From Sphagnum magellanicum (Eukaryota > Streptophyta > Sphagnopsida > Sphagnales > Sphagnaceae), in the NCBI GenBank assembly GCA_021904315.1, contig CM038915.1:5766001-5830000 (forward strand): a stretch of 64,000 bases of DNA. The letters are read 5' to 3'. Each line of letters begins with the position of its first letter. Within the stretch, counting starts at the first letter, position 1. The notes under the pieces are model-generated. The model searched no databases. It was not told the origin of the DNA and saw only the letters and a program-made list of their open reading frames with translations. Position numbers and translations under genes: made by a program. Of this stretch, positions 46,493 through 58,149 are shown one piece after another.

Positions 46493-49400
46493 ATGGCGAA
46501 CGACCTTTCTCAAATTACAATTGAGAAACTAGACAAGAACAATTTCCAAGTGTGGAAATTTAGGATTATGAATTTCTTGATAGGGAAAGGCTACTGGGAA
46601 TTCATAACTAGTGATGAGACCGAACCTCCTCTCCCAGAAAACCCCACACAACAGCAAATTCAAGCCAATAAAACTTGGCATGAAAAAGAAAGGAAAGTCT
46701 TATATTGGCTTTCTGTGAGTGTGTCCGATTCCATGATTGTGCATATTCAAGATGCAAAATCACCCAAGCAAGCTTGGGATACATTGGTGAAGATGTATAG
46801 CACCAATACACAAGCCTGCAAAATGCAGCTCAAGCAAAAGTTGCATAATCTCCAGAAAAACAAAAAGAACATCAATGACTATTCTACAAAGGTGAAAAAC
46901 CTTGCATATGCTCTTGCATCTATAGGAGCCCCTATAGATGATGAAGATTTAGTGGCCGTGACCTTAAATGGACTTGGAAAAGACTATAGCCAGTTCCGTA
47001 CTTCAATTGCAGTTCGAGAAACATTTCCCAACTTCCAAGATTTAATAACACTACTTATAAGTGAAGAGATGAGAATTGTTGGTACTTCATCCAATGGAGG
47101 ATCACAAGAAAGTGCTTTCTACTCAAATACCAATAGAGGTAGAAGCAAAGGTGGTAAAACCTCATTTCGAGGTCGACACGGAAACTCGCATGGTGGACAT
47201 CATCAACATGAAGGTCAAGCTCATGGAGGTGGACGAGGAAACTTTGGAAGAAGAGGAAGTCGAGGAAGTCGTGGAGGTCATGGTGGAAGCCATCGAGGTC
47301 AACAACCAAATAGCGATTCAAATTGCTACTACTGCGGGAAACCTGGGCACATGGCCAAGAATTGTTATCAAAGGGAGCATGATGCACGAAGTGGAAAGCT
47401 GCAACAAGGGAATTATGCATCAACAAGCAATCAAGGTGAAGGTGATGAGCAACTGTTTGTGATGCAGCACATGGCAAATTCAATGATAGGAGCTGTATCA
47501 GACAACAATGTCTGGTATGTGGATTCTGGAGCTTCAAACCACATGACTAGCCATGGAGAATGGTTTAGAGACGCAAAGGATTTGAAGTCACCAGGGTTTG
47601 TGGAAACTGGTGATGACACTACACATCCCATCACACAAATTGGCAAGGTGCCATTGTCCATGCAAGATGGGCAAACAAAGTACCTGAAAGATGTACTTCA
47701 TGTTCCAACCATAACAAAAAATTTGGTCTCCGTAGGCCAGATGGTGGAACAAGGTTTACAGGTGACATTTAATCCAAATGGATGTTTTGTGGAAGACATG
47801 AAGAACCAAGGCAAATTGATTGCAAAAGGAGAAAGGAATGGACGAATGTTCACCTTGGATGTGAACATGCCTGAGGTGAATTCCATGTTGTTCACACATG
47901 GAAAAGGAGTTGGAGACATTGGAATTTGGCACAAGCGGGTTGGCCATGTTAATCTCCAACGTCTTAAGCTCATGGAGAAACAAAATCTTGTTGGAGGTCT
48001 TCCCAAATTTGGAGCAGAAGAGGTGATGTCAAAGGTTTGTGAAGCATGCCAATTGGGGAAGCAAGCTAAGCATCCATTCCCAACTCAAACAACTCATGTA
48101 AGTTCCAAACCTTTGGAAATGATCCACTCAAATGTGTGGACCACGAAGACAGAATCCATTGGAGGATGCAAGTACTACGTGAGTTTCATTGATGACCACA
48201 CAAGGAAGGTGTGGGTCTACTTCATGAAACACAAAGGTGAAATGTTTCAACATTTTTTGCATTTCAAAACAATGGTGGAGAAGGAGAAGGGTGTGAGCAT
48301 CAAATGCTTAAGGTCCGATGGAGGGGGAGAATATTTTTCAAATGAATTCAGTGAGTACTTGAAGGAGCATGGGATTCAAAGGAAATACTCATGTAGTTAT
48401 TCCCCACAACAGAATGGAGTTGCTGAAAGGAAAAACAGGCACATTACAGAAATAGCACGTGCCATGTTGAATGAGAAGAATTTGCCAAATTACTTTTGGG
48501 CAGAAGCGGTAGCAACTGCAGTCTACATCATGAATCGAACACCCACAGCGGCAGTTCATGGCATGACACCTGAAGAAAAATTCACAGGCAAGAAACCCGA
48601 TGTTTCACACCTCAGAGTGTTTGGTTGCATTGCATACGTGCATGTTCTTGATGAGAAGAGATCAAAACTAGACCCAAAAGCTGAAAAATGTATCTTCATT
48701 GGATACTCCTCAGAACAAAAGGGATATAGATGTTTCAGTCCTTCCACTCGGAAGTTGCAAATGAGTAGAGATGTTGTGTTTGATGAGATGGCTAGTTAGT
48801 ATTCACCACTGAAGGTAGCAGAAGATGGAGAAGCTAAAAATGGTGATGTTTCATCAAATGTGGAACAAGAATCACAATTAATTAGTGGACCATAAGAGTC
48901 TTCAATTAGTGGGTCCAGTAGCACTCCATGGAAAGGAAGATTAAGATCTTCAAACATTGTACATGGTAGTTCTCAAACATCATCTAGAAATCCTCATGTA
49001 GATGGTGGATCAAGTGATTCAGAGAAGAGTGAGGGCGAAGAATCAAGAATCACTTCAGTTACTACTCCTGGAGCTCGAATGGCCAAGAAAGCTTTGAAAA
49101 CACCCGACAACAACAATGGAGTACGAAGATCCACACGAGTCAAGTACCCTGTACAAAGACTCACATATGATGGCTTTGTAGCTCATCATTACGCATACAT
49201 GGTGAGAGTTATACAGGAGGTTGAACCCACTTGTTTTGAACAGGCGACTGGAAACCCTAAATGGGACAATGCCATGGATGAAGAGATGGCAGCTTTGGAT
49301 GCGAATGCTACTTGGGAATTGGTAGCTTTACCAGAAGATAAGAAAGCAATTGGGTGCAAATGGGTGTACAAAGTCAAACACAATGCAGATGGATCTGTGA

Positions 49401-50794
49401 GCAAATACAAAGCAAGATTGGTTGCCAAAGGTTATGCCCAAACGTATGGCATAGACTATGAGGAGACCTATAGTCCAGTTGCCAAAATGACAATTATAAG
49501 AGCAATCATTGCTATGGCAGCAGCAAAAGGATGGTCTTTACATCAAATGGATGTAAAGAATGCCTTTCTTCATGGAGATTTACAGGAAGAAGTGTACATG
49601 GAACAACCACCAGGTTATGTGGACCAAACACATCCTAATTTGGTTTGTAGGTTGAAGAAAGCTCTGTATGGCTTGAAGCAAGCTCCTAGAGCTTGGTCAG
49701 ACAAGATAGGTCAGTATCTTGTCACAAGTGGATTTCAAACATCCAATGCAGATTTTTCACTGTATGTGAAAAAGACAGATCATGGGATTGTAGTCATAGT
49801 CATCTATGTTGATGACTTGATTATCACAGGAGATAGTGATGCAGACATCTCTGATTTGAAGAAACTTTTGAAGCAAAAGTTTGAGATGAAGGATTTGGGA
49901 GAGTTGCGTTATTTCCTCGGCATTGAGGTAATCAAGTCCCCTAAAGGGATATGGTTACTACAAAGGCAATATGCCTTGAACAAATTGGCCGAATATGGGA
50001 TGACGGGTTATAAACCCATTTCAATTCCATTGGAACAAAATGTGAAGTTAAGTGCAGATGAAGGAGACCTCGTGGAGGATACCACTATGTATAGACGCAT
50101 AGTGGGGAGTTTGATTTACATGACCATCACAAGGCCAGATTTGAGTTATGCAGTTAGAGTGGTGAGTCAATTCATGCAAACACCACCAAAGCCACATTTG
50201 GATGCAGTGAGGCGCATACTGAGGTACATAAAGCATACCTTGCACTGTGGAATTTTTTATGAAGCCAAGAGCCAGTTACAAGTACATGGATACACGGATG
50301 CTGATTGGGCTGGCAATGTTTCAGATAGAAGATTAACCAGTGGTTTCATGTTTTCTTTTGGAAGTGGTGCTGTTGGTTGGAGCAGTAAGAAACAACCAAC
50401 AGTTGCATTATCAAGCACGGAAGCAGAATACAGAGGTGCAGCAATTGTTGCATGTGAAGTAGTTTGGTTACAAAAACTACTCTCAGATTTGGGATAGTTA
50501 GTGGATGCTCCTGTTGTCATTTATTGTGATAACATCAGTAACATACTACTTGCTAACAACCTAGTCTATCATGCTAGGACAAAGCACATTGAGGTGCACT
50601 ACCATTTTATTAGAGAAAAAGTTTTAGCAAGAGAAATTGACCTTATTCATGTCGGTACTGAAGATCAGGTTGTTGACATTTTCACAAAGGCTTTAGGTAT
50701 AGACAAGCTAAAGAAGTTTCGAAAAATGCTTGGTGTACTAGAAGTGGATTTGAGCTTGAGGGGGAGTGTTGAGAATTCAAGCTCAACTAGTTAA
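46493..50794 (+). pseudogene. Copia gag-pol coding region (fossil)
   Basis: Domains in order: gag (about 46.5-47.3 kb) with a Gly/Arg/His-rich linker and a CCHC zinc knuckle, CYYCGKPGHMAKNC, at 47324-47365; aspartic protease with DSGAS near 47.52 kb; integrase at about 47.9-48.5 kb with a zinc-binding part (GIWHKRVGHVNLQRL, CEACQLGK) and core motifs IDDHTRKVW, LRSDGGGEY and GVAERKNRH; reverse transcriptase at about 49.3-50.0 kb with IYVDDLIITGD; RNase H at about 50.27-50.75 kb with YTDADWAG and LSSTEAEY. This is the order of a single copia polyprotein. About three breaks are present, so it is described as a fossil although it is young. Antisense and out-of-frame open stretches over it are shadows. 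Confidence 0.93.
50758..50766 (+). other. Copia polypurine tract
   Basis: GAGGGGGAG directly before the 3' LTR, the expected plus-strand priming site. Confidence 0.85.
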
Positions 50795-51079
50795 GTTTCA
50801 TTAGTTACTGGAATAGGAAAGTAACTAGGTTACTTTCACAAGGTTGAATTACTTTCTTTACTTATTTTAGTTTGGTTATTTGTGGTTTGGTCTTGTAGTT
50901 AAATACCTTGGTGTTGATGGTTTGTTTCTCTTTTCTTCATTACACAAGTTTGTGTATTTCTTGTGACAAGAACCTTGGAGAGTTCTTGATGTTGTGTTTT
51001 GTGTTGTGAGCATTATGTTGTAGTTTCCTTTCAATAAACATTTATGTTTGCACTTGAGTAGATCTCCTATTTGTTAACA
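50767..51079 (+). repeat. Copia 3' LTR, 313 bp
   Basis: Same length and ends as the 5' LTR, two substitutions apart. AATAAA is at 51033-51038. Followed by the target duplication ACATG. Confidence 0.95.
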
Positions 51080-51084
51080 ACATG

Positions 51085-51595
51085 ATCATCATTGATCAAC
51101 CCATACAAAAAATTTGATATTTGTCCAACATCAATTTAATAATTAATGGAAAGGAACTCTAATGAACAAGATGAAATTGTGGTCTTGGCATTTTAACCAA
51201 TGTTCGGTGGTTCTCAAAAATGAGGTGAAAACCAACCAAGTTTTCAAGTCAATTCTCACCTTGAAAACCAGTGGCTATCACAAATGATGATACCTTAAAT
51301 GAAAACTAACTTGCAATTCTCATTGGGCTGAAAATTGACCTTATGAAATTCACATAGAGTGTTTAAATGTTAAAAAATTGAAAACCTTATCAATTATTAA
51401 GACAAACCTAATTCTGATTTTTAATAATAAGGGTCTATGTTAACATCTAGGGTTAAGAGTGGCACTATATAGTTGTTGTAAGTGTAATTTGGTGTCATCT
51501 CCAATCTTCACATTCCACAAATATAAATAAGGCCAAAAACATGTGTAGGCCCCACTTGTTTTTATTGTCTTTTTGTTGTTGGTTGTTTATCGTTT
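51085..51595. other. Non-coding tract
   Basis: No gene. CAATGTTCGGTGGTTCTC near 51198 and CAATTCTCACCTTG near 51249 loosely resemble hAT-type ends and may relate to the hAT relic at 53.7 kb, but no matching border was confirmed. Confidence 0.35.
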
Positions 51596-51840
51596 TGCCA
51601 TGTAACTTTGCTTTGTTATTACACCTTGTTGTTGCACGTTGTTGTTTCACCTTGCTATTACACCTTACCGCATCACCTTGTTGTGTCATTTTGTTGTTTT
51701 GCCTTGCTATGTCACCTTGTTGTTGTTCCTTACTTCTTAGTTTTGATATGTTGCCTTGTCACTTTGCCTTGCTACCATGCCTTGATGCTTTACCTTTTGC
51801 CTCACCTTGCTACATCACCTTGCTACCACACCTTAAGGTA
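51596..51840. repeat. 13-bp minisatellite, about 17 copies
   Basis: Consecutive units include CACCTTGTTGTTG (51622-51634), CACGTTGTTGTTT, CACCTTGCTATTA, CACCTTACCGCAT, and near the end CACCTTGCTACAT and CACCTTGCTACCA (51816-51828). One stretch in the middle is out of phase. Overlapping open frames here are by-products. The word CACCTTGCTATGT is shared with the repeat at about 9772-9848. Confidence 0.85.
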
Positions 51841-51941
51841 CCTTTCTAAGGTCCTTGTTGCTCCACCTTGTTTGTTGTTTTGCCCATGATTTGCTTTGCT
51901 TGTTGTTCCACACATTAAATATGTTACATTAGTAACCCCTT

Positions 51942-51962
51942 CCCCCCCCCCCCCCCCCCCCC
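51942..51962. repeat. Homopolymer of 21 C
   Basis: Uninterrupted C run followed by ACCCCCA. Very unusual in this AT-rich context. The length may be imprecise because such runs are hard to sequence. Confidence 0.8.
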
Positions 51963-52415
51963 ACCCCCATTTTGTGTGCAAATCTTGGAGTTGTGAACTT
52001 CAACTTTTTCTCTCTAAACTTGGTAAGTTTGTCATCTTTCATTTTTTTTTGGGTTCTTTTCTAACATTCTTTGCTTGTGAAGCTTTTTTTCATTTTGTGC
52101 ACATGTTTTGTTTACTTTCAGTGCATTGTTGGTTTTTTTTCCTTTCTTTGCTAACATATTAGTATATGTTGTGGGTTGTGCAAGGATTTCTAACTATTAA
52201 AAAAAAGCTGCATGCTCCAAATTCATTATCCATTTGCATTTATTCCCTAATGCATAGAAATGAACACTTTTGTAAATGAGTATAAATGTTTTAAGTTTTA
52301 TTTGTTTTGTTCTAGGTAGCTCATTAAATTAAAATACTATAACAAAAACCCATGTGTGAAACATATTTAGTTTTGGCCTTCCCATTTCATCAATATTCTT
52401 TTATAAAAATGTTTT
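51963..52415. other. T-rich non-coding tract
   Basis: Poly-T-rich sequence; an open frame at 51896-52162 starts in the C run and has no recognisable domain. Confidence 0.4.
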
Positions 52416-52700
52416 GTTTGGATCAAATGGATTTTTAATTTGAGTTTTTTGACATATATGTGCGTTGAAAAAGAATAATGTGCCATGATTACTATGGTTT
52501 TAAATGGCAAAAATAAATAAATAAATATTTTTATATGACAAAATCCAATAGCCAATGCCCTTTGTGACTCCTTTGAGTGTGTTTTGACCCTAATGTGCCA
52601 TGGTTACCATGGTTTCAAATGGAAAAAATCAAATCTCTAATTTTTAATGATAGTTTCTAACATTCAATGCCCTTTGTGGCTCCTTTGAATGTGCTTTGAC
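52416..52700. repeat. Tandem duplication of about 115 bp, also found at 63622-63795
   Basis: AATGTGCCATGATTACTATG at about 52477 and AATGTGCCATGGTTACCATG at about 52592 start two units, each ending in a form of CCCTTTGTGACTCCTTTGA. The first unit with its left flank matches 63622-63795. Confidence 0.75.
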
Positions 52701-53751
52701 TTGCATGCTTTGTTATAATAGTTTAATTAATGCATGTATTTTGATAAAAAATCAAACAAGGAATAAAATAATATCATATTCTGAAACCAATAGAATAATG
52801 GCCTTGAAAAAACATGTGAAGGGTGAAAACGCATTACAATGACCCCCTTTAGAGCACTTTTATGTTTAGTATTATGGTACATATATATAATTGTGCCAAA
52901 AAAATGGTACATTTAATTTTGAGAATCAATTTTGGTTTTTGGGCCTTATAATTATTATTTTTACAAAATTAATGTTATGTAATATTATTTTCAAAATAAG
53001 AATAAATTTCATAATCTATATTGCAAGATCCATAAATATATTTAGGGTATACATTAGTATAATAAGGCCACTATTTCGTTTTGATTGCACTAATTTTAAG
53101 GATTCTTTAATCATTAAAGTAATCAATTTTAATGAAAATTTAAAAATGGCCCACCTAGCTATGCTTGTCATCTTCCATGTGAATGTGATTACTTGTCAAA
53201 TTTTCAATTTACCACACATTTATCGCATCTTTACTTTAAAGACTCATTTCTTGAGATCAAAATTTTCAAATTAGTCACATGGTTCAAACTATGTGAAATG
53301 ACATGGTTCAATATATCTTCAATTTTCATAAAGATTAAAAATTATTTAAATTTTTTTGGAATATATTTGTGTTTTTGAGTACACATGTACACTACATTTG
53401 TTTCCACAAACATGCTTTAATCTCCCATTTTATAAAATGAAATGAAGTATTTTCTTTTCTAATATCTTGCTTAGGTTATATTCTAACATAATATGCAAAA
53501 ATATTGAAATTTTCTTTCAAAAGTTTGAAGTGGAATACATTCAAACATGCGCAGCCATAGAAAGTAGTACAATGTGACATCCCAAAGGGGTCAACATAGT
53601 GTGTTTTCACCTTGAATGCATATCATGTTGAAATTTGAAGAGGAAATAAACACTACTATCAAGGGGGTATGGGAAAGACAATTAACAAAAACAAGACCTA
53701 ATGTGTCTAATAATGCAATATAAAAAAGAATTCATGCATATTGCAATATAT
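52701..53751. other. AT-rich non-coding tract, possibly 5' part of the hAT relic
   Basis: An open frame at 52891-53274 has no recognisable domain. The last 200 bp may be eroded transposase sequence. Confidence 0.35.
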
Positions 53752-55486
53752 TTATGTCCAAGAATTGTATTTCCTTCAAAAGAGTTATTTTTGCAAGAGG
53801 TGTTGTCCACTTTAGAGGAGAGACAAAACAAAAATATGTTTTGCCAAAACTTGTAGAATGTTACTTTGTCGTAAGTTTTGGCTTATGAATGTCAAATGGA
53901 GAACATGACATTTTTGCTTTGGTGATAAATTTCTTTAAGGTTGATTGACAACCAAAGCATATCACAATAGGTTTGTTTGAAAGAAGTGAAATTATAAAAC
54001 AAGTTTTGGTAAGAAACTTAATTTCATTGTGTGATGAATATGAATTAAGAAAGAAAATTGTTGCTTATGTTAAAAAATGGAGAGTAAACTTGAATGTGAT
54101 GACAATAACACTAAAATCTATGATTAGTTGGGAGATTTTTGGTTTGGATGAAAGTTTTCAAGGTATACGTTCTAGCCATGCATTTTCCAAAACATGCCAA
54201 TATGGGACAACAAAAGAATTTTTTTGCAAAAACCTCAAGTATGTGTCCATTAAAGTTGTTCAATTAGATCTACAAAAATGAAAAACATGCCAAAAAAATC
54301 TAGAAAATGCAAATAAGAATGGAGCAAAACTTGTATGGATTCTAAAATTTGCCCAAGAAAGTTGAACATTCTAATTAAAGCAAGGTAAATTATATTTTTT
54401 AGTTTTTTTTAATCAATTTCATTTCAATTTCATTTTTATTTGATTTTCAAAGTTTTTAACAACTTTTAATGTTGATTGTGTACATGTTTGTTAAAAAAAA
54501 TAAAAAAATCCAAAAGTCCTTGTTATTTTAACATGCAATTGTTTTTTGTTACGATAATCAAATTATAATTCAAGTTTCTAGTTGGGTTCCACCTCCTCTT
54601 ACCTAGCATATTTTCCAAACAATTGTTGATTGTTTGTTTCTAATTGTGACCTCTTGCATTTTAAACCAATTTGATGGTCATTGGTTATTTACTGCTACTT
54701 TAAATTCTACCATATGAATAAGTTTGAAAATGAAAAAAGAAGTTGGAATTTCATTGATCTTAAATAGTTTTAGGGATTATTTTGGACTTGCCTTCGAATT
54801 GTTTTTGCTTGCATCTAACATTAGAAAGGAAATGTGTGATTTGTCAAAAAAATTAATTTTATTTATTTTTAAATATGAAAAAATCATAACATGTTTTCTT
54901 TAATGTTGAATTTAAGATTTAAAAATCTTCATTTGATATTTCATTCATTGTCATGAACAAGATATTTTTGTTGTTGAAAGGTATGGTAAAATCATTATAT
55001 CTTATGCTTATGAAATGTTATTACCATCCATTGGCAAATAATGGAAGTGCTTCAATAAACGAAGGGGTCATTAAAGATTGTAGTTTAGATATTGTTGAGA
55101 TGATTGCTAGCACAAATGAATTGGCTAAAGAATTGGTCAACAAAAAAAAATTAATATTTAAAAAATAGCAAATGAATGTGAAAGAGATAAATTGTCCTTT
55201 ACAATGGTAACAAAAACATGAATCAATGTTCCTTATAGTGGGTTTTCTTGGTTGTCAAATATTAGGCATTGTGGGGTCATGAATACAAATAGAGATAATG
55301 TTTTCATTAACGAGTATACCCACCAATGTTAGGAAATGTCAATTACTGTCAAAGAATTTAGAAAAGTTGATGTTTGTTAACAAGAATTGCCTTAATGATT
55401 CAAAAGCTAGTTGTAAAGGATCCTCTAATTTAGTAAAGTTTGTTGAGACGAATTTAAACTTAGAAAAAAAGTTGAAAATTTTTTAG
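53752..55486 (+). pseudogene. hAT-family transposase gene, degraded
   Basis: Pieces of a plant hAT (Ac-type, zinc-finger BED) transposase lie in order but in different frames. About 53752-53850 encodes LCPRIVFPSKELFLQEVL. From about 53850 comes the RNase H-like core (NGEHDIFALVINFF, QPKHITIGLFER, ELRKKIVAYVKKW, SHAFSKTCQYGTT). Frame shifts separate the first block from the core and the core from the next piece at about 54310-54384 (EWSKTCMDSKICPRKLN), which ends at AAGGTAAAT, a likely splice donor. After an intron or deletion, 54953-55486 holds the C-terminal dimerisation region (KHESMFLIVGFLGCQILGIV, SLTSIPTNVRKCQLLSKNL, KLMFVNKN). The expected Asp of the first catalytic motif (family SFDLW) is Gly, and the next Trp codon is TGA; a second Trp-to-TGA follows at the DWQPK position. 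The middle of the protein is missing. Inactive and old; family assignment rests on remembered hAT sequences. Confidence 0.75.
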
Positions 55487-56334
55487 AAGTAAAAAATTGT
55501 GGGCATGTGAAAGTTTGAAAAAAAACTTGATTTTCCAAATTTTCATCTTTTTTTGGCTAATAATATTGATTATCTTAAATTATAAGAAAAATATCTCAAT
55601 TTAACAAATTAAGTTTTTGATAACCAAGTTGTGGGAATCACCTTTGAAAACTGCTGGTTAACAAATTTGTGAGGATCAACAATGTGAGAATTGGACATGG
55701 GTTTTTTTTTCCAATTTCCTAAAAGCATATGCAGGTCTCTGAAGAAGTTTTTTAAATTTCAGAAAAGGAACCGGTCCTGTTCTTTAAAACCAGGTTAATG
55801 GCAGGAACTGATAGTTTCATGATAAAGGGCGAACCACCCAGCACTGATTCTAACCTTCAGCTTGCATTAGGGTACGCCAATAATGCAGAGTACATGACAT
55901 AAAGATTCTACTCTTCCAAGCCAAGGTAGGCTGAGTTGAAGTTTGGTACTGCCAATGGATGTCCTATCTTTTGGTGTCTTAGAATGCCTAGACACCCAAC
56001 TTTTGAACTTGACATGGCCACATAAACCAAAATTTTGAAGTTTACATATGTTTGTTTAGCATATGGAGATTTCATTATTACAATGTATTCTATCCATGCT
56101 TTGTATTGAAATTTGCAAGTATATATGTATCTGTATATGTGTGCATGTTTGTGTATAGTGTGATTTATAAACGAAATGGATGGTGAGAAAATGGAATCGT
56201 TAACGGGATCTGATATTTAGCTAATTCTGATGTATTCAACATTTTATGAACCATTCACACCAATTGTATTTTGATACACTGGGTGGACAATTTATCTTGC
56301 TTATTCAAACAGGGAATTCAGCTCATGCCACAAT
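55487..56334. other. Non-coding tract with eroded MITE-like end
   Basis: CCCAGCACTG near 55835 resembles the hAT-like tip of the MITE at 15627-15923, with TTCTTTAAAACCAGG and AGGAACTGATAG inward of it, but no second end was found. The remainder is non-coding. Confidence 0.4.
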
Positions 56335-56337
56335 TTA

Positions 56338-56630
56338 GGCCTGCTTTACACTAGGAGTCAGGGCCAATGTTCAAACCAAATACAGCATTCCTGTTGGTGC
56401 AAAAGTTGAAATCAGCCCTAAGGGCTTTACACTCAGAGTCAAGGCTGACATAGAAAAAAAAAAAACCAATCTGCCCCAAGTTACTAATAAATGCTGAACA
56501 TTATGGCCTCATATTGGCCCCAAGGCTGAAAAAAGGATACCATCAAATTTGGGAGGCCAATTTGCAACCCAAAAATGTTCAAAGTTGGCCCCAAGTTTTT
56601 CTGGCCCTGATTCTTAGTGTAAAGCGGGCC
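56338..56630. mobile_element. PIF/Harbinger (Tourist-like) MITE, 293 bp, TTA target duplication
   Basis: Terminal inverted repeats of about 29 bp (25 or more matching) begin GGCCTGCTTTACACTAGGAG at the left and GGCCCGCTTTACACTAAGAA at the right, read inward. TTA flanks both ends (56335-56337, 56631-56633). A third, internal copy of the terminal motif, GGGCTTTACACTCAGAGTCA, lies near 56423. No coding sequence. A truncated relative is at 29560-29786. Confidence 0.85.
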
Positions 56631-56633
56631 TTA

Positions 56634-58149
56634 GATGACATCAATCAAACTGTCATTCAAGCAAAAAGAGAATTTGAAAACATCCAAGTTTAAAATTTAA
56701 AATGTTCATGAACAACCAATATTTAAGATGCAATGAATTTTCTTAAAAGTTTGACTTTAAGTTCAATATGAAACTAGGGGTTAAAATCCTTTTAAATCCT
56801 TAAGATGCAATGTTATCATTTATAGATAACATGGTCTTATAAAGGATAGTTATATTTTATTCTCATAATAATGTATTTCTTCTTATGATGTCCAAAGTGT
56901 CTTGCTTTTTGCTAATCTTGAATTTATGTGAACAATTGAAAACTACCACAAATGAATGAGGAAGGAGACTTCCAATTATACAGGAGAATCCTCTTATTGT
57001 ATGATTTTTCATGAATATTTTGCTGAATACTTCTAGGGGAATTGCCATTGAACTTTGTCATAAAAGCAAACACATTAAAGGAAACATTTTGCTCAACTTG
57101 ATGGCTCAACAATTTAGTTTTAACATGAACAATTTATGTAGGTTCACAATTTGCATTATTTTTATATAGTTTTTAGCTATCATTACACTTAATATCACAC
57201 TATCCATAATATATGTGGCAATTTATATTACTTAATAAAACACTACAATTGCAACTAAACAAGAAATTGTACAAGAAGGACAAAAAATGAGACAAAATAA
57301 TTTAATCAGGATATATTTCTGAAATAAATGATATATGACTAGGTACCTACTAGTATTCACAAGTTTTGAGATTTAAGCAAGTTCAATTTAGGTTATAGGC
57401 CAAGTTCTAAAGTCTCTAGATTGGAGGTTTCAAATTTTGTTGAAACCACCATTGGAACATAACCAAGCACCAAATCTCTTTTTAAAATTGAATTAGAACC
57501 TAAATGGGGTTGTTGCTCTCTTTTAAACGCGTTCATGTTTTCTAGGTAGATAAATGCAACTTTATTATTTTTATTAAAAAAAAGCTTAGCCTTACATTTT
57601 AGGCAAGTTATTGTATTTGATTGGTTGTAAATAATGAATATTACATAATTTTTATCTTGAACAAAGAATTGTGTGCATTAGTTGAACAAACCAATGCTAC
57701 ATTTTTAAAAAAATTGTTTAGTAGTGTGTAATAGAAATAGACTTAATCTTAAATCAAACCAACTTTAAATTCTTTGTGAAAATGATTGTAACAAAAAGGT
57801 TTTAAAAATCCAAAAAACTAGTTTCAAGACCAAATTAAAGGTTCCGTCAAAAAAAAAAAAAAAAAATCAAGATTGCAAAAGGTTCCTTTTGAAAGATCAA
57901 GAATTGAACAATAATCACACGTACTTCTAGAACTTCAAGTTCTAGCATTTTAAAGTAGTTCTAAATTACTCAATATCTTTTATGAAAGTGCTTGAAGATT
58001 ATTTATTCCTCACCAATTTAAGCTAGTTCTAAATTATTCAATATTTTGTATGGGTGTGTTTGAAGATCATACATTGTTCACCATTTTAAGCTAGTTTTAA
58101 ATAACTCAATATTTTGTATGGGAGTGCTTGAAGATGGTCTATTCCTCAC
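56634..58149. other. Non-coding tract
   Basis: AT-rich; an A run at about 57848-57866. At about 57935-58145 a word like AAGCTAGTTCTAAATTACTC recurs three times with TGGGAGTGCTTGAAGAT (near 57950, 58015 and 58090), a diverged tandem repeat of about 70 bp. No gene seen. Confidence 0.5.

Larger units (their letters stand above)
44945..51079 (+). mobile_element. Ty1/copia LTR retrotransposon, 6135 bp, recent, broken coding region
   Basis: Two 313-bp LTRs bound the element, and ACATG is duplicated on either side (44940-44944 and 51080-51084). Parts in order are the 5' LTR, primer-binding site, a leader of about 1.2 kb, a gag-pol coding region in copia order (gag, protease, integrase, reverse transcriptase, RNase H), a polypurine tract and the 3' LTR. 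The LTRs differ at 2 of 313 positions, so insertion is recent, probably within the last one to two million years depending on the substitution rate assumed. The structure is complete, but the coding region has about three breaks, so this copy looks inactive on its own. The lineage within copia was not resolved. Confidence 0.95.

Noticed and set aside
47055-47537. Out-of-frame and antisense open frames over the copia gag region
   Set aside because: The Gly/Arg-rich repeat codons stay open in several frames; only the gag frame has known domains.
51541-51889. Cysteine- and leucine-rich overlapping frames in all phases
   Set aside because: Translations of a 13-bp minisatellite; no domain.
51198-55694. 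Complete hAT element with ends at about 51198 or 51249 and 55694
   Set aside because: End similarity is weak (CAATTCTCAC-type) and no 8-bp duplication was found.
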